Assembly (NCBI GenBank): GCA_019637225.1
Contig: JAHBWC010000008.1
Coordinates: forward strand, 62,001 to 126,000
Length of the DNA stretch: 64,000 bases
Direction: 5' to 3'
Source of the DNA: Labilithrix sp.
GTDB lineage: Bacteria > Myxococcota_A > Polyangia > Polyangiales > Polyangiaceae
The notes beneath the pieces were generated by a model. The model did no database searches. It worked only from the letters and a program-made list of their open reading frames with translations, and was not told where the DNA came from. A program made the position numbers and the translations under genes. Of the stretch, positions 38,857 through 50,615 are shown one piece after another; position 1 is the stretch's first letter, and each line of letters begins with the position of its first letter.

Positions 38857-39417
38857 ATGCCTGCTCCCGTCCGTCCGCCCCTGCTCAAGGCAGCCTTCGA
38901 CTGGGCCGCCGTCTGGCACAAGGACCAGCGCCGGAAGTACCCGGACGCCGAGGTTCCTTACGTCAGCCACGTCGCAGGCGTAGCGAGCATCCTCTCGCGC
39001 CACGCCTTCTCCGAGGAGGTCGTCGCCGCCGGCGCGCTCCACGACGTGATGGAGGACTGCGGCGTGACCTACGACGAGCTCGCGACGAAGTTCGGCGCGC
39101 GCGTGGCCGACCTCGTCCGCCACGTGAGCGAGGAGGACAAGTCGCTCTCGTGGGAAGAGCGAAAGCGCCTCTACCTCGAGCACTTCTCGCAGAAGCCCTG
39201 GGAGGCGCAGGCGATCACGCTCGCGGACAAGATCGACAATCTGCAGTCGATCGTCGTCTGCGCGATCTCGTTCGGCGATCCGTGGAAGATGTTCAAGCGC
39301 GGGCGCGACGTTCAGCTCGCCCGCTTCCGCGAGCTCGAGGAGCGCGCAGGAAAGCTGCCGAGCCACCCGCTGATCGCCGAGTACGCGAGCACGCTCGCCG
39401 ACGTCATCGCGCTCTGA
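38857..39417 (+). CDS. Small alarmone hydrolase-like HD-domain protein
   Basis: This 186-residue protein is a single HD domain of the RelA/SpoT/MESH1 hydrolase type. The metal-binding set is His38 in YVSHVAG, His62-Asp63 in ALHDVMEDCG, and Asp124 in LADKIDNLQ. The entry helix WHKDQRRKYPDAEVPY is typical of the family. Such proteins remove pyrophosphate from (p)ppGpp, ending the stringent signal, or act on related nucleotides. It lacks synthetase, TGS and ACT domains, so it is a stand-alone hydrolase. It follows the small acidic gene by 28 bases and converges with the FGE-like gene. Confidence 0.85.
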   Translation: MPAPVRPPLLKAAFDWAAVWHKDQRRKYPDAEVPYVSHVAGVASILSRHAFSEEVVAAGALHDVMEDCGVTYDELATKFGARVADLVRHVSEEDKSLSWEERKRLYLEHFSQKPWEAQAITLADKIDNLQSIVVCAISFGDPWKMFKRGRDVQLARFRELEERAGKLPSHPLIAEYASTLADVIAL

Positions 39418-39423
39418 GTCCAC

Positions 39424-39461
39424 GCGCCGCGCGGGCGGCCCCGTCGACGCGAGCGCGGCGC
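39424..39461. terminator. Hairpin between convergent genes
   Basis: GCGCCGCGC (39424-39432) and GCGCGGCGC (39453-39461) form a perfect 9-base stem around a 20-base loop in the 58-base gap between two converging stops. Position and stem suit a bidirectional terminator; no T run is present. Confidence 0.45.
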
Positions 39462-39475
39462 CGGATCCCTTCTGC

Positions 39476-40300
39476 TCAGGGCGAGCAGCAACGAAACCCG
39501 ACGTCCGGGCCGCGGAACGGGAGCGTCGCCTGGACGAGGCTCCCGCACGTCGTGCTCGTCGGCGGGTGGCCGTAGCCGCCTCCGATCATGAACACCGCCG
39601 GCGTGGCGCCGTCCCGCTCGCCGACGTACTCGATCCACTCCCACACGTTGCCGACCATGTCGACGAGCCCGCGCACGCCGCCCTGGCAGCCCGAGCCGGC
39701 GGCGCGCGGGCCGCTCGCGCCGAGCTGGCAACCGCCGTCGGACAGGAGCGGGTGAGGGTCGGCCGTCCCGCCGGTGCACGCGTTGAACCACGCCGCCTGC
39801 TGCGTCGTCGGCCCGCTCGAGGGTCCCGTCGTGGGGATCGGCCCGCCGCCGACCTTCCCGCACAGGCGCTTGCCGGCCCACGCGCAGAACGCCCGCGCCT
39901 CGCAGAAGCTCACCTGGGTCATGGGCAGCGACTCGTCCGGACGCGCGCCGAGGAGGCCCACCGTCACGGGTGGACACGGCGCCCCGACCTCGAGGGTCGT
40001 GCCCTGCACGCTCTCGGTGAACGCGCGAAAGTCGGCGACGGTCACCTCCGTCGCGTCGATGCACGTCGGCCCGGCCCGGACGGCGCACGGGCCGCCGCTT
40101 CCCGGGCAGCCGGAGTCGCACCGCCCCGCGTCGAGCGGCGCGTCGGCGGGCGCGTCCGGCCTCGCCTCGTCGAGGGCCGGCGCGTCGTCGAGCTCCGAGG
40201 CGTCGGCGCCCGCGTCGCCGGGCACGCTCTCGAAGGACGAGCAGCGCACGAGCGCCGCCGCGAGCGCGACGCCCCCGAAGATTCCAGCGACTCCCCGCAC
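39476..40300 (-). CDS. Lipoprotein with formylglycine-generating-enzyme-like (SUMF1) domain
   Basis: This 274-residue protein has a hydrophobic signal and a probable lipobox AALVRCSS, then an Asp/Ala/Pro-rich linker. Residues about 80-274 match the FGE-sulfatase/SUMF1 fold, with ATEVTVADFRAF, MTQVSFCEARAFCAWAGKRL, the family mark NVWEWIEYV, and a final DVGFRCC. The C-terminal RGGSW-type region is replaced by IGGGYGHPP, so formylglycine-generating activity is doubtful. Many such proteins in Myxococcota are secreted with no known substrate. It is divergent from the MFS gene. Confidence 0.8.
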   Translation of the reverse strand: MRGVAGIFGGVALAAALVRCSSFESVPGDAGADASELDDAPALDEARPDAPADAPLDAGRCDSGCPGSGGPCAVRAGPTCIDATEVTVADFRAFTESVQGTTLEVGAPCPPVTVGLLGARPDESLPMTQVSFCEARAFCAWAGKRLCGKVGGGPIPTTGPSSGPTTQQAAWFNACTGGTADPHPLLSDGGCQLGASGPRAAGSGCQGGVRGLVDMVGNVWEWIEYVGERDGATPAVFMIGGGYGHPPTSTTCGSLVQATLPFRGPDVGFRCCSP

Positions 40301-40368
40301 TGCGCGGAGTCTAGCGTCGCCCCGGCGCGCCGTACAACTCGCCCCTTTTTCCCTGTACCTTCCCCCGC

Positions 40369-41646
40369 GTGATCCGACGACCCGGGACCGTCCTCGCGCT
40401 CTTGACGGGGCTGAACCTCCTCAACTACCTCGATCGCCTCGTCGTCTCGGCGGTCCTGCCGAAGGTGCAAGAGGAGCTCGCGCTCTCGAACTTCCAGGGT
40501 GGGCTGCTCGCGACGGTCTTCCTCGTCGGCTACTTCCTGACGTCGCCGATCTTCGGCTCGCTCGGCGATCGTCTGCCGCGAAAGGGCCTCATCGCCGCCG
40601 GCGTCCTCGTGTGGAGCCTCGCGACGATGGGCTCCGGCGTCGCGGTCGGCATCGGCTCGCTCCTGCTCGCGCGCGCGCTGGTCGGCGTGGGAGAGGCGAG
40701 CTACGCGACGCTCGCGCCGACGATCATCGACGACGTCACGCCGAGCCGCCGCAAGGGACGCGCGCTCGCCGTCTTCTACATGGCCACGCCCGTCGGCGCC
40801 GCGCTCGGCTACCTCGTGGGCGGCTTCGTCGAGAGCCGCTGGGGGTGGCGGACGGCGTTCCTCGTCGCGGGCGGCCCGGGCGTGCTCCTCGCGGGGACGT
40901 GCCTCTTCATCGCCGAGCCCGAGCGGAAGCTCGCGACCGAGAAGGCCGACCTCCTCCGCGACGTGAAGAAGCTCGCTCGCGTCGACCTCTATCGAAAGGG
41001 CGTCGTCGGCTACTGCGCGTACACCGCCGCGATCGGAGCCTTCTCCTACTGGGCGCCGAAGTTCCTCTACGCGCGCTATGCACTTCCGCTCGCGACGGCG
41101 AACTTCCGCTTCGGCATCGTCACCGTGCTCGGGGGCGCGATCGGCACGATCCTCGGCGGGCGCTGGGCCGACCGGAGCTCGAACGCCGCCCTCCCGAAGG
41201 CGAACGCCGAGGACGCCGCGTCCTACAACGGCGATCCCGAGGCCGCCCAGGCCCGCGAGCGGGAGGCCGAACGCCTGCGCGTGAAGAGGCTCCTCCGGAT
41301 CTGCGCGACAGGCAGCGCGATCGGCGCCCCGCTCGCCGCGGGCGCGTTTCTCTCGCCGAGCCCGACGGTGTTCTTCGCCCTGGTGTTCCTCGCGATCACG
41401 GCGCTCTTTCTGAACACGTCGCCGATCAACGCGGTCATCCTCCAGGCGGTCCCGACCGAGCTCCGCGCGAGCGCGATGGCGCTCAGCATCTTTTCGATCC
41501 ACATCTTCGGCGACCTCTGGTCCCCGCCCCTCGTCGGGCTCCTCGCCGACCACGCCCCGATCGAGCTGGCGATGCTGACGCTGCCGGTGGCGATCGCCGG
41601 GAGCGCGTGGCTCTGGTGGCCGCGCCGCGCCGCGGCGGCGACCTGA
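40369..41646 (+). CDS. MFS transporter (Spinster-like)
   Basis: This 425-residue protein has the twelve-segment pattern of the major facilitator superfamily. The first half opens with LLTGLNLLNYLDRLVVSAVL, a Spinster-like start, and keeps the inter-helix GSLGDRLPRKG motif and ARALVGVGEASYATLAPTII. A central cytoplasmic loop (about 185-215) precedes the second half, which has a long charged loop (about 275-310) before YVLVF-type segments. Spinster-type carriers move lipids or other small molecules; the substrate here is not known. The start is a GTG at 40369. Confidence 0.88.
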   Translation: MIRRPGTVLALLTGLNLLNYLDRLVVSAVLPKVQEELALSNFQGGLLATVFLVGYFLTSPIFGSLGDRLPRKGLIAAGVLVWSLATMGSGVAVGIGSLLLARALVGVGEASYATLAPTIIDDVTPSRRKGRALAVFYMATPVGAALGYLVGGFVESRWGWRTAFLVAGGPGVLLAGTCLFIAEPERKLATEKADLLRDVKKLARVDLYRKGVVGYCAYTAAIGAFSYWAPKFLYARYALPLATANFRFGIVTVLGGAIGTILGGRWADRSSNAALPKANAEDAASYNGDPEAAQAREREAERLRVKRLLRICATGSAIGAPLAAGAFLSPSPTVFFALVFLAITALFLNTSPINAVILQAVPTELRASAMALSIFSIHIFGDLWSPPLVGLLADHAPIELAMLTLPVAIAGSAWLWWPRRAAAAT

Positions 41647-41871
41647 CGCGTCGCGCCGCCGCCCTCGAATGCGGGCTGACGTCGGTGCAACGGTCACGCA
41701 GAGCCACGCCCTCGCGCGCGCCGCTTCGGCCGCCCGCGAGAGTCCGCGCGTCTTTGGGACCCAACACGCCAGGATCTCGGCGGAAATCTTTGCGTCTGGC
41801 TGGAATCGCTCGGTTGACCTACGAGGCGATCGTCGAGTACTGAGGGACCCCCGCAGCTTCTCTTTCTGGCG

Positions 41872-44571
41872 ATGCTCTTTATCCTCGAGAAGGCCCGATG
41901 GTTCGCGCGCGGGCTCTTGCTCGCCGTCGCGATGTTCGGGGCGACCGTCGCGCTGGGCCTGCTCGGCACGCCCGAGGCGCTCGCGCAGGGAAATGACGCG
42001 GGGATCGGCGACGCCGGACCGCGTCCGCGGCCGAACGGCGCAGGCCCGACGGGACCGAGCGACGCCGGAGCCCCGGCCGCCGACGGAGACGCCGGGGCGA
42101 CCGCCACCGACGAAGAAGAGGAGCACGGCGGGGCGACCGGGCCGTCGACGCAGGCCGCGGGCCCGACGATCAACATCCCGCAGAGCGAAGCGGAGCGCGC
42201 CGAGGGCTCGCCGATCCTCCGCATCGACATCAGCGGCAACCGGCGCGTCGCGAAGGAGGACATCATCTCGTACCTCCGCGAGAAGCCGAAGCACCTCTTC
42301 AAGGTCGAGAACCTCGCGAGCGACGTCCGGGCCCTCTGGGACTCGGGCTTCTTCGACGACATCGAGGTCGACATGATGCGGGAGGACCACGGCATCATCC
42401 TCCGCTTCCTCGTCCGCGAGCGCCCGAACATCAAGGCCGTCGAGTTCGAAGGCAACAGCGAGATCGAGAACGACAAGCTCCAGGAAGCGATCGAGATCAA
42501 GGCGAACACGATCCTGAGCGTCCCGGCGGTCCGGCGGAGCGTCCAGAAGATCAAGGACGCCTACGCCGAGAAGGGCTACTTCCTCGCCGACGTCGAGAGC
42601 GCGATCGAGCCGCAGCGCGACAACGAGGTGATCGTCAAGTTCACGATCACCGAGCACCAGCCCGTCACCGTTCGCCGCATCACCTTCGTCGGCAACTACA
42701 ACGTGCCGGAGGACGAGCTCCGCGCCGTCATGCAGACGGGCCAGGGCGGCTTCTTCGCGTTCGGCTCGGGCGGCCCGTACCGCCAGGACGTCTTCGAGCG
42801 CGACGTCCTCATGCTCAACGCCCTTTATTACGACAAGGGCTACATGAACGTGTCGATCGGGACGCCGCGCGTCATGCTGACGCCCGATCGCGAAGGCATC
42901 GAGATCACGCTCCTCATCCACGAGGGGCCGCGGTTCAAGATCCGCCAGCTCAAGGTCTACGAGCGCGACGCCGACGGCAGGGAGGTCGAGCCGCTCGGCG
43001 GACGCCGCGCGCTGCGCCAGCTCGTCCGCGCGAAGAGCGGCGACTACTTCAACCGCGCCGAGCTCGTGAAGGACCTCCAGGCGGTCCGCACGCTCTACCG
43101 CGACGCCGGCTACGCGAACGTCGAGGCCGAGCCGGAGACCGAGCTCGATCCGGTCAAGAAGGAAGTCGACATCATCATCCCGATCCGCCGCGGACCGCTG
43201 GTCTACGTCGAGCGCATCGAGGTGAAGGGCAACACGAAGACGCGCGACAAGGTCCTCCGCCGCGAGATGGAGATCGAAGAGGGCAACCTCTTCAGCGAGA
43301 CGAAGCTCGAAGACAGCAAGCGCCGCATCGTCGCCCTCGGTTACTTCGAGCGCGTCGACGTCTCGACCGAGCAGGGCTCCACGCCCGAGTCGATCAACAT
43401 CAACTTCGAGGTGACCGAGCGCCCGACGGGCACCTTCCAGGTCGGCGCCGGCTTCTCGAGCATCGAGAACTTCATCGCGACCGCGCAGATCCAGCAGGCG
43501 AACCTCTTCGGCAACGGCCAGTCGCTCGCCCTCCAGGCGCAGATCTCGGGCCTCCGCCAGCTCATCAGCATCCGCTTCTTCGAGCCGTACTTCCTCGACT
43601 CCGACTGGTCGTCCAGCGTCGAGCTCTACGACAACCTCCTCGTCTTCCCGGACTTCGCGCGCAGGACGCTCGGCGGCGCGCTCACGTTCGGCTACGCGCT
43701 GATCCAGCCGTGGCTCCGCATCGGCCTGACGACGACGGTGCAGCACGACGCGGTCGACACGAACCAGGTCAACACCTTCTTCGGCTCGACCTCCGGCTTC
43801 GTCAGCATCTTCCAGCGGCTCCCGCTCGCGAACTTGTTCAACGCCGGACGCACGGTCTCGCTCCGCCCCGCGATCACCTACGACACGCGAAACAACCGCC
43901 TCTTCCCGTCGAGCGGTCTGTTCCTCCAGGCGTCGACGGAGCTCGCGACCTCCGCGTTCGGCAGCGAGATCGAGTTCCTCCGCCACGAGCTCGTCGGCCG
44001 CTTCTACTACCCGCTCTTCGGACAGGGCGAGCAGCCGGGCTCGGGCTTCATCCTCAAGATGAACAACAAGGTCGGCGTCATCACGAGCCCGCTGTCGCAG
44101 GGCGTGCCGATCTTCGCGCGCTACTTCCTCGGCGGCATCCTCGACGTCCGCGGCTACCGACTCCGCACGCTCGGCCCGCGCCTGCCGCTCAACTCGTCGC
44201 TCGACGTCAACGCGCCGCCGATCCCGAACGGCGCGAACATCGGCGGTAACCTCCAGTACTACTCGAACCTCGAGTTCGAATTCCCGATCATCGACAAGGT
44301 CGGCATCCGCGGCGTCACGTTCCTCGACGCCGGCAACACGTTCAACCTCGAGCAGCAGTTCTGCAAGACGACGCCGGCGCCCCAGTTCTCGCCGCTCGTC
44401 AGCCCGTGCTTCGACGCCGGCAGCATCACGAACCTCCGTCTCTCGAGCGGCATGGGCATCCGCTGGTTCTCGCCGCTCGGCCCGCTCCGCTTCGAGTGGG
44501 GCTTCCCGCTGAACAAGCTGTCGTACGAAGAGTCGAGCGTCTTCGAGTTCACGATCGGCAACTTCTTCTGA
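41872..44571 (+). CDS. bamA: Outer membrane protein assembly factor BamA
   Basis: This 899-residue Omp85 protein folds and inserts beta-barrel proteins in the outer membrane as the core of the Bam complex. A signal peptide ends near ALAQG (about 38). An acidic linker rich in Asp, Ala, Gly and Pro follows (about 40-95), which is longer than in E. coli. Five POTRA domains run to about 500; their starts include LRIDISGNRRV, IKAVEFEGNSEI, RRITFVGNYNV and VERIEVKGNTKT. The C-terminal barrel holds the VRGY motif (GILDVRGYRLRT) and ends with Phe-Phe. No lipoprotein partner (bamB-E) or skp lies next to it. Confidence 0.95.
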   Translation: MLFILEKARWFARGLLLAVAMFGATVALGLLGTPEALAQGNDAGIGDAGPRPRPNGAGPTGPSDAGAPAADGDAGATATDEEEEHGGATGPSTQAAGPTINIPQSEAERAEGSPILRIDISGNRRVAKEDIISYLREKPKHLFKVENLASDVRALWDSGFFDDIEVDMMREDHGIILRFLVRERPNIKAVEFEGNSEIENDKLQEAIEIKANTILSVPAVRRSVQKIKDAYAEKGYFLADVESAIEPQRDNEVIVKFTITEHQPVTVRRITFVGNYNVPEDELRAVMQTGQGGFFAFGSGGPYRQDVFERDVLMLNALYYDKGYMNVSIGTPRVMLTPDREGIEITLLIHEGPRFKIRQLKVYERDADGREVEPLGGRRALRQLVRAKSGDYFNRAELVKDLQAVRTLYRDAGYANVEAEPETELDPVKKEVDIIIPIRRGPLVYVERIEVKGNTKTRDKVLRREMEIEEGNLFSETKLEDSKRRIVALGYFERVDVSTEQGSTPESININFEVTERPTGTFQVGAGFSSIENFIATAQIQQANLFGNGQSLALQAQISGLRQLISIRFFEPYFLDSDWSSSVELYDNLLVFPDFARRTLGGALTFGYALIQPWLRIGLTTTVQHDAVDTNQVNTFFGSTSGFVSIFQRLPLANLFNAGRTVSLRPAITYDTRNNRLFPSSGLFLQASTELATSAFGSEIEFLRHELVGRFYYPLFGQGEQPGSGFILKMNNKVGVITSPLSQGVPIFARYFLGGILDVRGYRLRTLGPRLPLNSSLDVNAPPIPNGANIGGNLQYYSNLEFEFPIIDKVGIRGVTFLDAGNTFNLEQQFCKTTPAPQFSPLVSPCFDAGSITNLRLSSGMGIRWFSPLGPLRFEWGFPLNKLSYEESSVFEFTIGNFF

Positions 44572-44753
44572 TCGGCGCGGCCCGGCGCCGGCGTGCGCGT
44601 CGTGGCGATGCTGGATCTCGACGTCCTGTCGCCCCGGTCCGACAGCGCCCTTCGCCGCGGGCGCGCGACGGCGCGAAGGGCAGGCGCTCGCGTCACGGTC
44701 GATCCACGAGAGGTGTGGCGCCGGACGTCCCGTTGTGCGAGAGATGAGCCGCC

Positions 44754-45416
44754 GTGCCTCATCGCCTCCTTCCCTTCCCGCGCGCGCTCACCACGACGTT
44801 CTTCTCGGCGCTCCTGACGGCCGCCGTAGGAGCGGGAGGCTGTACGACGACGACCGTCGTGAAGAACGACGGCACCAGCGGCGCGGCGCCGGCCGGACAG
44901 GAGCGGCGCGAGTCGATCCCGTGCAAGTCGGGCGACACGACGCTCCCCATCGAGGCGTTCGACATCAGCTCCGACGAAGCGACGGGCGCGGCGTGCAACG
45001 TCGGCAACGTCCTCGACGACGACGGCAGCTTCGCGGCGCTCGACTGGCAGGGCGGCGGCACGCACAAGCTCGACGGCCGCGACGTCACCGGCTGCCTCGC
45101 CGCGGAGTTCGGCGACGACATCACGCTCTCCTCGCTGTCGATGAAGATGCGCCCGGTCGGCACCGGCTGCGGTCACGCCTGCACGCCCGGTGACGAGGGC
45201 TGCGGCTCGGGCTGGAAGGTCTCGATCTTCGCCGGCCCGTCGATCGCGAAGCTCGGATTCCTCCAGCAGCTCTCGCTGACGACGGGCGACTTTTTCGAGT
45301 ACCGCATCGCGGTCTACGACCGCTTCAAGGCGAAGTTCATCGCGATCTGCCGCGAGCCGACCCCCGCCGAGGGCGACGACGTCGCGATCGACTCGATTTA
45401 CGGCTTCTGCCGCTGA
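44754..45416 (+). CDS. Predicted lipoprotein, function unknown
   Basis: This 220-residue protein begins with a signal peptide and a lipobox AVGAGGCTT. After a short linker it has a compact region with CKSGDTTLPIEAFD and cysteines at roughly regular intervals, ending YGFCR. It looks like a disulfide-bonded soluble domain on the outer or inner membrane. It is not a family I can name. The start is a GTG at 44754, and the gene begins 182 bases past bamA. It converges with the Gly-rich gene. Confidence 0.7.
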   Translation: MPHRLLPFPRALTTTFFSALLTAAVGAGGCTTTTVVKNDGTSGAAPAGQERRESIPCKSGDTTLPIEAFDISSDEATGAACNVGNVLDDDGSFAALDWQGGGTHKLDGRDVTGCLAAEFGDDITLSSLSMKMRPVGTGCGHACTPGDEGCGSGWKVSIFAGPSIAKLGFLQQLSLTTGDFFEYRIAVYDRFKAKFIAICREPTPAEGDDVAIDSIYGFCR

Positions 45417-45448
45417 GCCGCCCGACGGCCCGCGGGGTGGGCGCGAGG

Positions 45449-45481
45449 ACATCACGGGCGGCGCGCGCCGCCTCGTGATGT
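45449..45481. terminator. Strong hairpin between convergent genes
   Basis: Fifteen bases beginning ACATCACGGGCGG pair with the 16 bases ending CGTGATGT, with one unpaired base and a loop of two bases. The stem is longer and more regular than other candidates in the window. It sits midway between two converging stops, so it should end transcription from both sides. Confidence 0.7.
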
Positions 45482-45496
45482 GACGCTCGCGCTGAC

Positions 45497-47152
45497 CTAG
45501 AAGGAGTGCTCCTGCTTGGCGACGCCGACCACAGCCGGACGCGTCTTTCCGGCGGAGGTCGTCGCGGGAACGCCATCGCCGGGCTGGCCCACGAAGATCC
45601 CCGTCGTCGCCTGATCGATGGCGACCCGACTTCCGTTGTAGACAAGCGCTAGCGACGGGCCAGGAGAGCCATTGCCGCTCATGCCCGCCGCGCCGCCGTT
45701 GCCACCGTTTCCTCCACCGAGGCCGTAGACATTCTTGGGTCGGAGATCGCCACCGTCATCATAGCGCCCTCTGCCGCTAAACCCTCCGCCCAGGCCTGGG
45801 GTTCCGAGGGCGCCCACGCCAGCCCGTCCTCCCTTCCCCGACTCGATCCGACTGTGGGCGATCTTGATCGCCGTCGACGAGACGATGAAGAGGCCGACAC
45901 TTCCACCGCCCCCGGTGCCCGGAGTACCGGCGACACCGCCGCATCCGCCCGCGCCGCCACCGGCGCCGTAGAGCCCGTACAAGGGAGCCGTCGACGCAAC
46001 GGCGCCCGAACCGTAGGACTCGGTATACCAGTAATGTCCACCGCCTCCGCCGCCTCCCCCCTGACCGGGCTGGCCGTTCGTGCCCGCCGTGCCGTTACCC
46101 GGCGCGATCCCGTCCTCGTTAACCGACCACCCACCGTTCTCACCCAGATTCCCGGTCGGTCCTGGCGTCCCGTCCTGCCCGAGCGCCGTCGGTGTCGCTG
46201 CCGACGCGCCGCCTGCACCTCCAACGGCGGTCGGAGTGTTCTTTGGTGCAGCCCTTCCCGTCGCCTGCGCTGTCGTGACCGCGGCAACCAAGAACCCATT
46301 CCTGAAGAACGGACCGTCACCGCCGCGCCCACCTGCCCCCCCGTTGGGGGCGATCAAACATTGACTCGTGCCCCCGGCGCTTCCGGTTGTCGACGCATGA
46401 TTGAAGCACAACTCGCCCACACACGCCGCCCCCTGCCCGCCTGCCGAGCGGCCGGATCGGGTGGCGAGGTCGTTGCGCTCCTGGTTCGGAGCCGGCTGCA
46501 CGCCGTCGACGCCGTCCTGTCCCTTGCCGCCGCGCAGCGTGACCTCGTCCATCCAGAGGTTCGACGATCCCCGGATGATCATCGCGTAGGAGGTCTGGGC
46601 GACGACGTCCGCCGATCCCGGCGAGGTGAGGTCTGGACCACGAACCTCGAAGCCCTCGAAGCGCGTGATGAGGCTCATTCCTTCGACGAGGACCGCGGGG
46701 CTCGTCGGCGATTCGATCACCGCGCGCGTCGTGATCCGCTTCCACTCCTCGAGGTTCGCGCAGTCGAAGTAGCCGAACATCGTGACGCCGTCGGACAGCG
46801 TCACCGCCTCCGGATACGTCTCCGCGCAGGCGATCACCGGCATCTTCTTCTGCTTCGCGAGCGCGATCGCGTCCGCGAGTGTCTTCAGCGGCCGCCGCTG
46901 CGCTCCGTCGTTCCCAGGCGCCCCCTTCGACGCGGAGACGAACACGCCTTCGGGCGGAGCGGTGCCCCCGACCTCAATAGGCGGCGGAGGCGGCGGCGAC
47001 TCGGCCTTGCCGCCGTCGGGGAGGTCGATCACGACCGTCTCGCCCTCCGGCGTTCCCGAGTCGGCAGCCAGCGGCGCCGCGTCCGAGCCCCCACAGCCCA
47101 GAGCGACGAGCAACGCGAGCGCGGTCAGCGCTCCCCCTCGAGAGAAGTTCAT
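45497..47152 (-). CDS. Glycine-rich surface lipoprotein (parallel beta-helix-like)
   Basis: This 551-residue protein has a signal with lipobox LVALGCGGS and an acidic/proline linker (including six prolines). Residues about 85-210 have a right-handed beta-helix character, with a DUF1565-like opening that ends in DAIALAKQK and a repeating strand pattern. Residues about 215-500 are dominated by GGxGGxG runs resembling PGRS regions of mycobacteria. A short ordered C-terminal part follows. The ATG at 47152 has an AGGGGA sequence upstream; an upstream in-frame ATG would add 26 charged residues. It is read divergently from gyrA. Confidence 0.82.
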   Translation of the reverse strand: MNFSRGGALTALALLVALGCGGSDAAPLAADSGTPEGETVVIDLPDGGKAESPPPPPPIEVGGTAPPEGVFVSASKGAPGNDGAQRRPLKTLADAIALAKQKKMPVIACAETYPEAVTLSDGVTMFGYFDCANLEEWKRITTRAVIESPTSPAVLVEGMSLITRFEGFEVRGPDLTSPGSADVVAQTSYAMIIRGSSNLWMDEVTLRGGKGQDGVDGVQPAPNQERNDLATRSGRSAGGQGAACVGELCFNHASTTGSAGGTSQCLIAPNGGAGGRGGDGPFFRNGFLVAAVTTAQATGRAAPKNTPTAVGGAGGASAATPTALGQDGTPGPTGNLGENGGWSVNEDGIAPGNGTAGTNGQPGQGGGGGGGGHYWYTESYGSGAVASTAPLYGLYGAGGGAGGCGGVAGTPGTGGGGSVGLFIVSSTAIKIAHSRIESGKGGRAGVGALGTPGLGGGFSGRGRYDDGGDLRPKNVYGLGGGNGGNGGAAGMSGNGSPGPSLALVYNGSRVAIDQATTGIFVGQPGDGVPATTSAGKTRPAVVGVAKQEHSF

Positions 47153-47720
47153 GATGTCCCCTTTGGCGATGGTGCCGCGCACGGCAAAGCGAGCGCGACC
47201 GGCAGCGGTCGAGCGAGACGGATGGTTCATGGGCCGCCCCGTCGGCCTCAGCAGATTGAACGTTGCTTCCTAACTCGGGACAACGCGAAAAAAAGGAAAA
47301 TTCGCACGCGACGTCCGACGACTTCTCGGTGTCCTCCGCTGTTCGGATCTGCAACGAAAGCGGCACGCCCTCAAGGCCCTGAAATCCGCCGCGAAGGTCT
47401 TGTCCGTTCCGAACAATGCACGCCTCGCGCCCGGTCCGTGCCGGCGCTCCGGGTGGCAACAACACCGTCCAACCACCGTCCCGCGCGGGCCCGGCCGTGC
47501 GATCCGGACGCCTTCGACGCGACGCCGAAGCGCAGGCGCGCGCCGCCGATTCCATGAGCCCTCCACCCGCGTCGCAAGCCCCCTCGCGACCGTCTCGCCG
47601 CCGCGGGCGCCGCCCGTCGCCGAGCGGCTGAGCCGCTCCTCCAAAGGCACGAGATCAGGCCCCAAATCTGCGCCGTTTCCTCTTCACGCACGACCCCCAC
47701 CGGTCTAAGAACCGTGTCCG
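47153..47720. other. Large divergent region upstream of gyrA
   Basis: These 568 bases separate the Gly-rich lipoprotein gene and gyrA. Short open frames here lack family character. The 47279-47305 stretch is AT-rich with a purine run flanked by GCGAA and TTCGC. A 7-base perfect hairpin (GAGCGGC at 47622-47628, GCCGCTC at 47632-47638) lies about 80 bases before the gyrA ATG. It probably holds the gyrA promoter and leader. Confidence 0.45.
47622..47638. promoter_or_regulatory. Hairpin in the gyrA leader
   Basis: A perfect 7-base stem with a 3-base TGA loop lies 83 bases before the gyrA start. There is no T tract, so it is less likely a terminator; an attenuator or leader stabiliser is possible. 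Confidence 0.3.
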
Positions 47721-50408
<2,688 letters not shown>

Positions 50409-50423
50409 CGGCTCCCCGTCTGG

Positions 50424-50460
50424 TCTCCTCCTCTTCGAGTCTCATCTCCTCCTCTTCGAG
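50424..50460. repeat. Exact 16-base direct repeat after gyrA
   Basis: TCTCCTCCTCTTCGAG occurs at 50424-50439 and again at 50445-50460, five bases apart. It lies in the 207-base gap between gyrA and the DUF4398 gene. On the minus strand it is a purine-rich run. No function is evident. Confidence 0.7.
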
Positions 50461-50615
50461 ATCCGAGCCCTCGCCGAGGCCAGCGCGACCGTCTGCGTGC
50501 GGCGCGCACGGCACGGCGGGGCATGCCGCCACGCGGCGGGCTGCCTAACGACGCGAAGTCTCGTCGTTCGGAGCGGTCCGCTTGTTGCGGTGGAAGGTCA
50601 ACCATGGAGGAACAC

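Noticed and set aside
39476-40300. Considered as an active formylglycine-generating enzyme
   Set aside because: The C-terminal active-site region is altered, and the protein is a secreted lipoprotein.
40042-43986. 1314-codon minus-strand open frame opposite the MFS and bamA genes
   Set aside because: It is a GC-bias shadow spanning unrelated genes and an intergenic gap.
45497-47152. Glycine-rich gene considered as a mycobacterial PE_PGRS protein
   Set aside because: There is no PE domain; it has a lipoprotein signal and a beta-helix-like part, so only the composition is similar.
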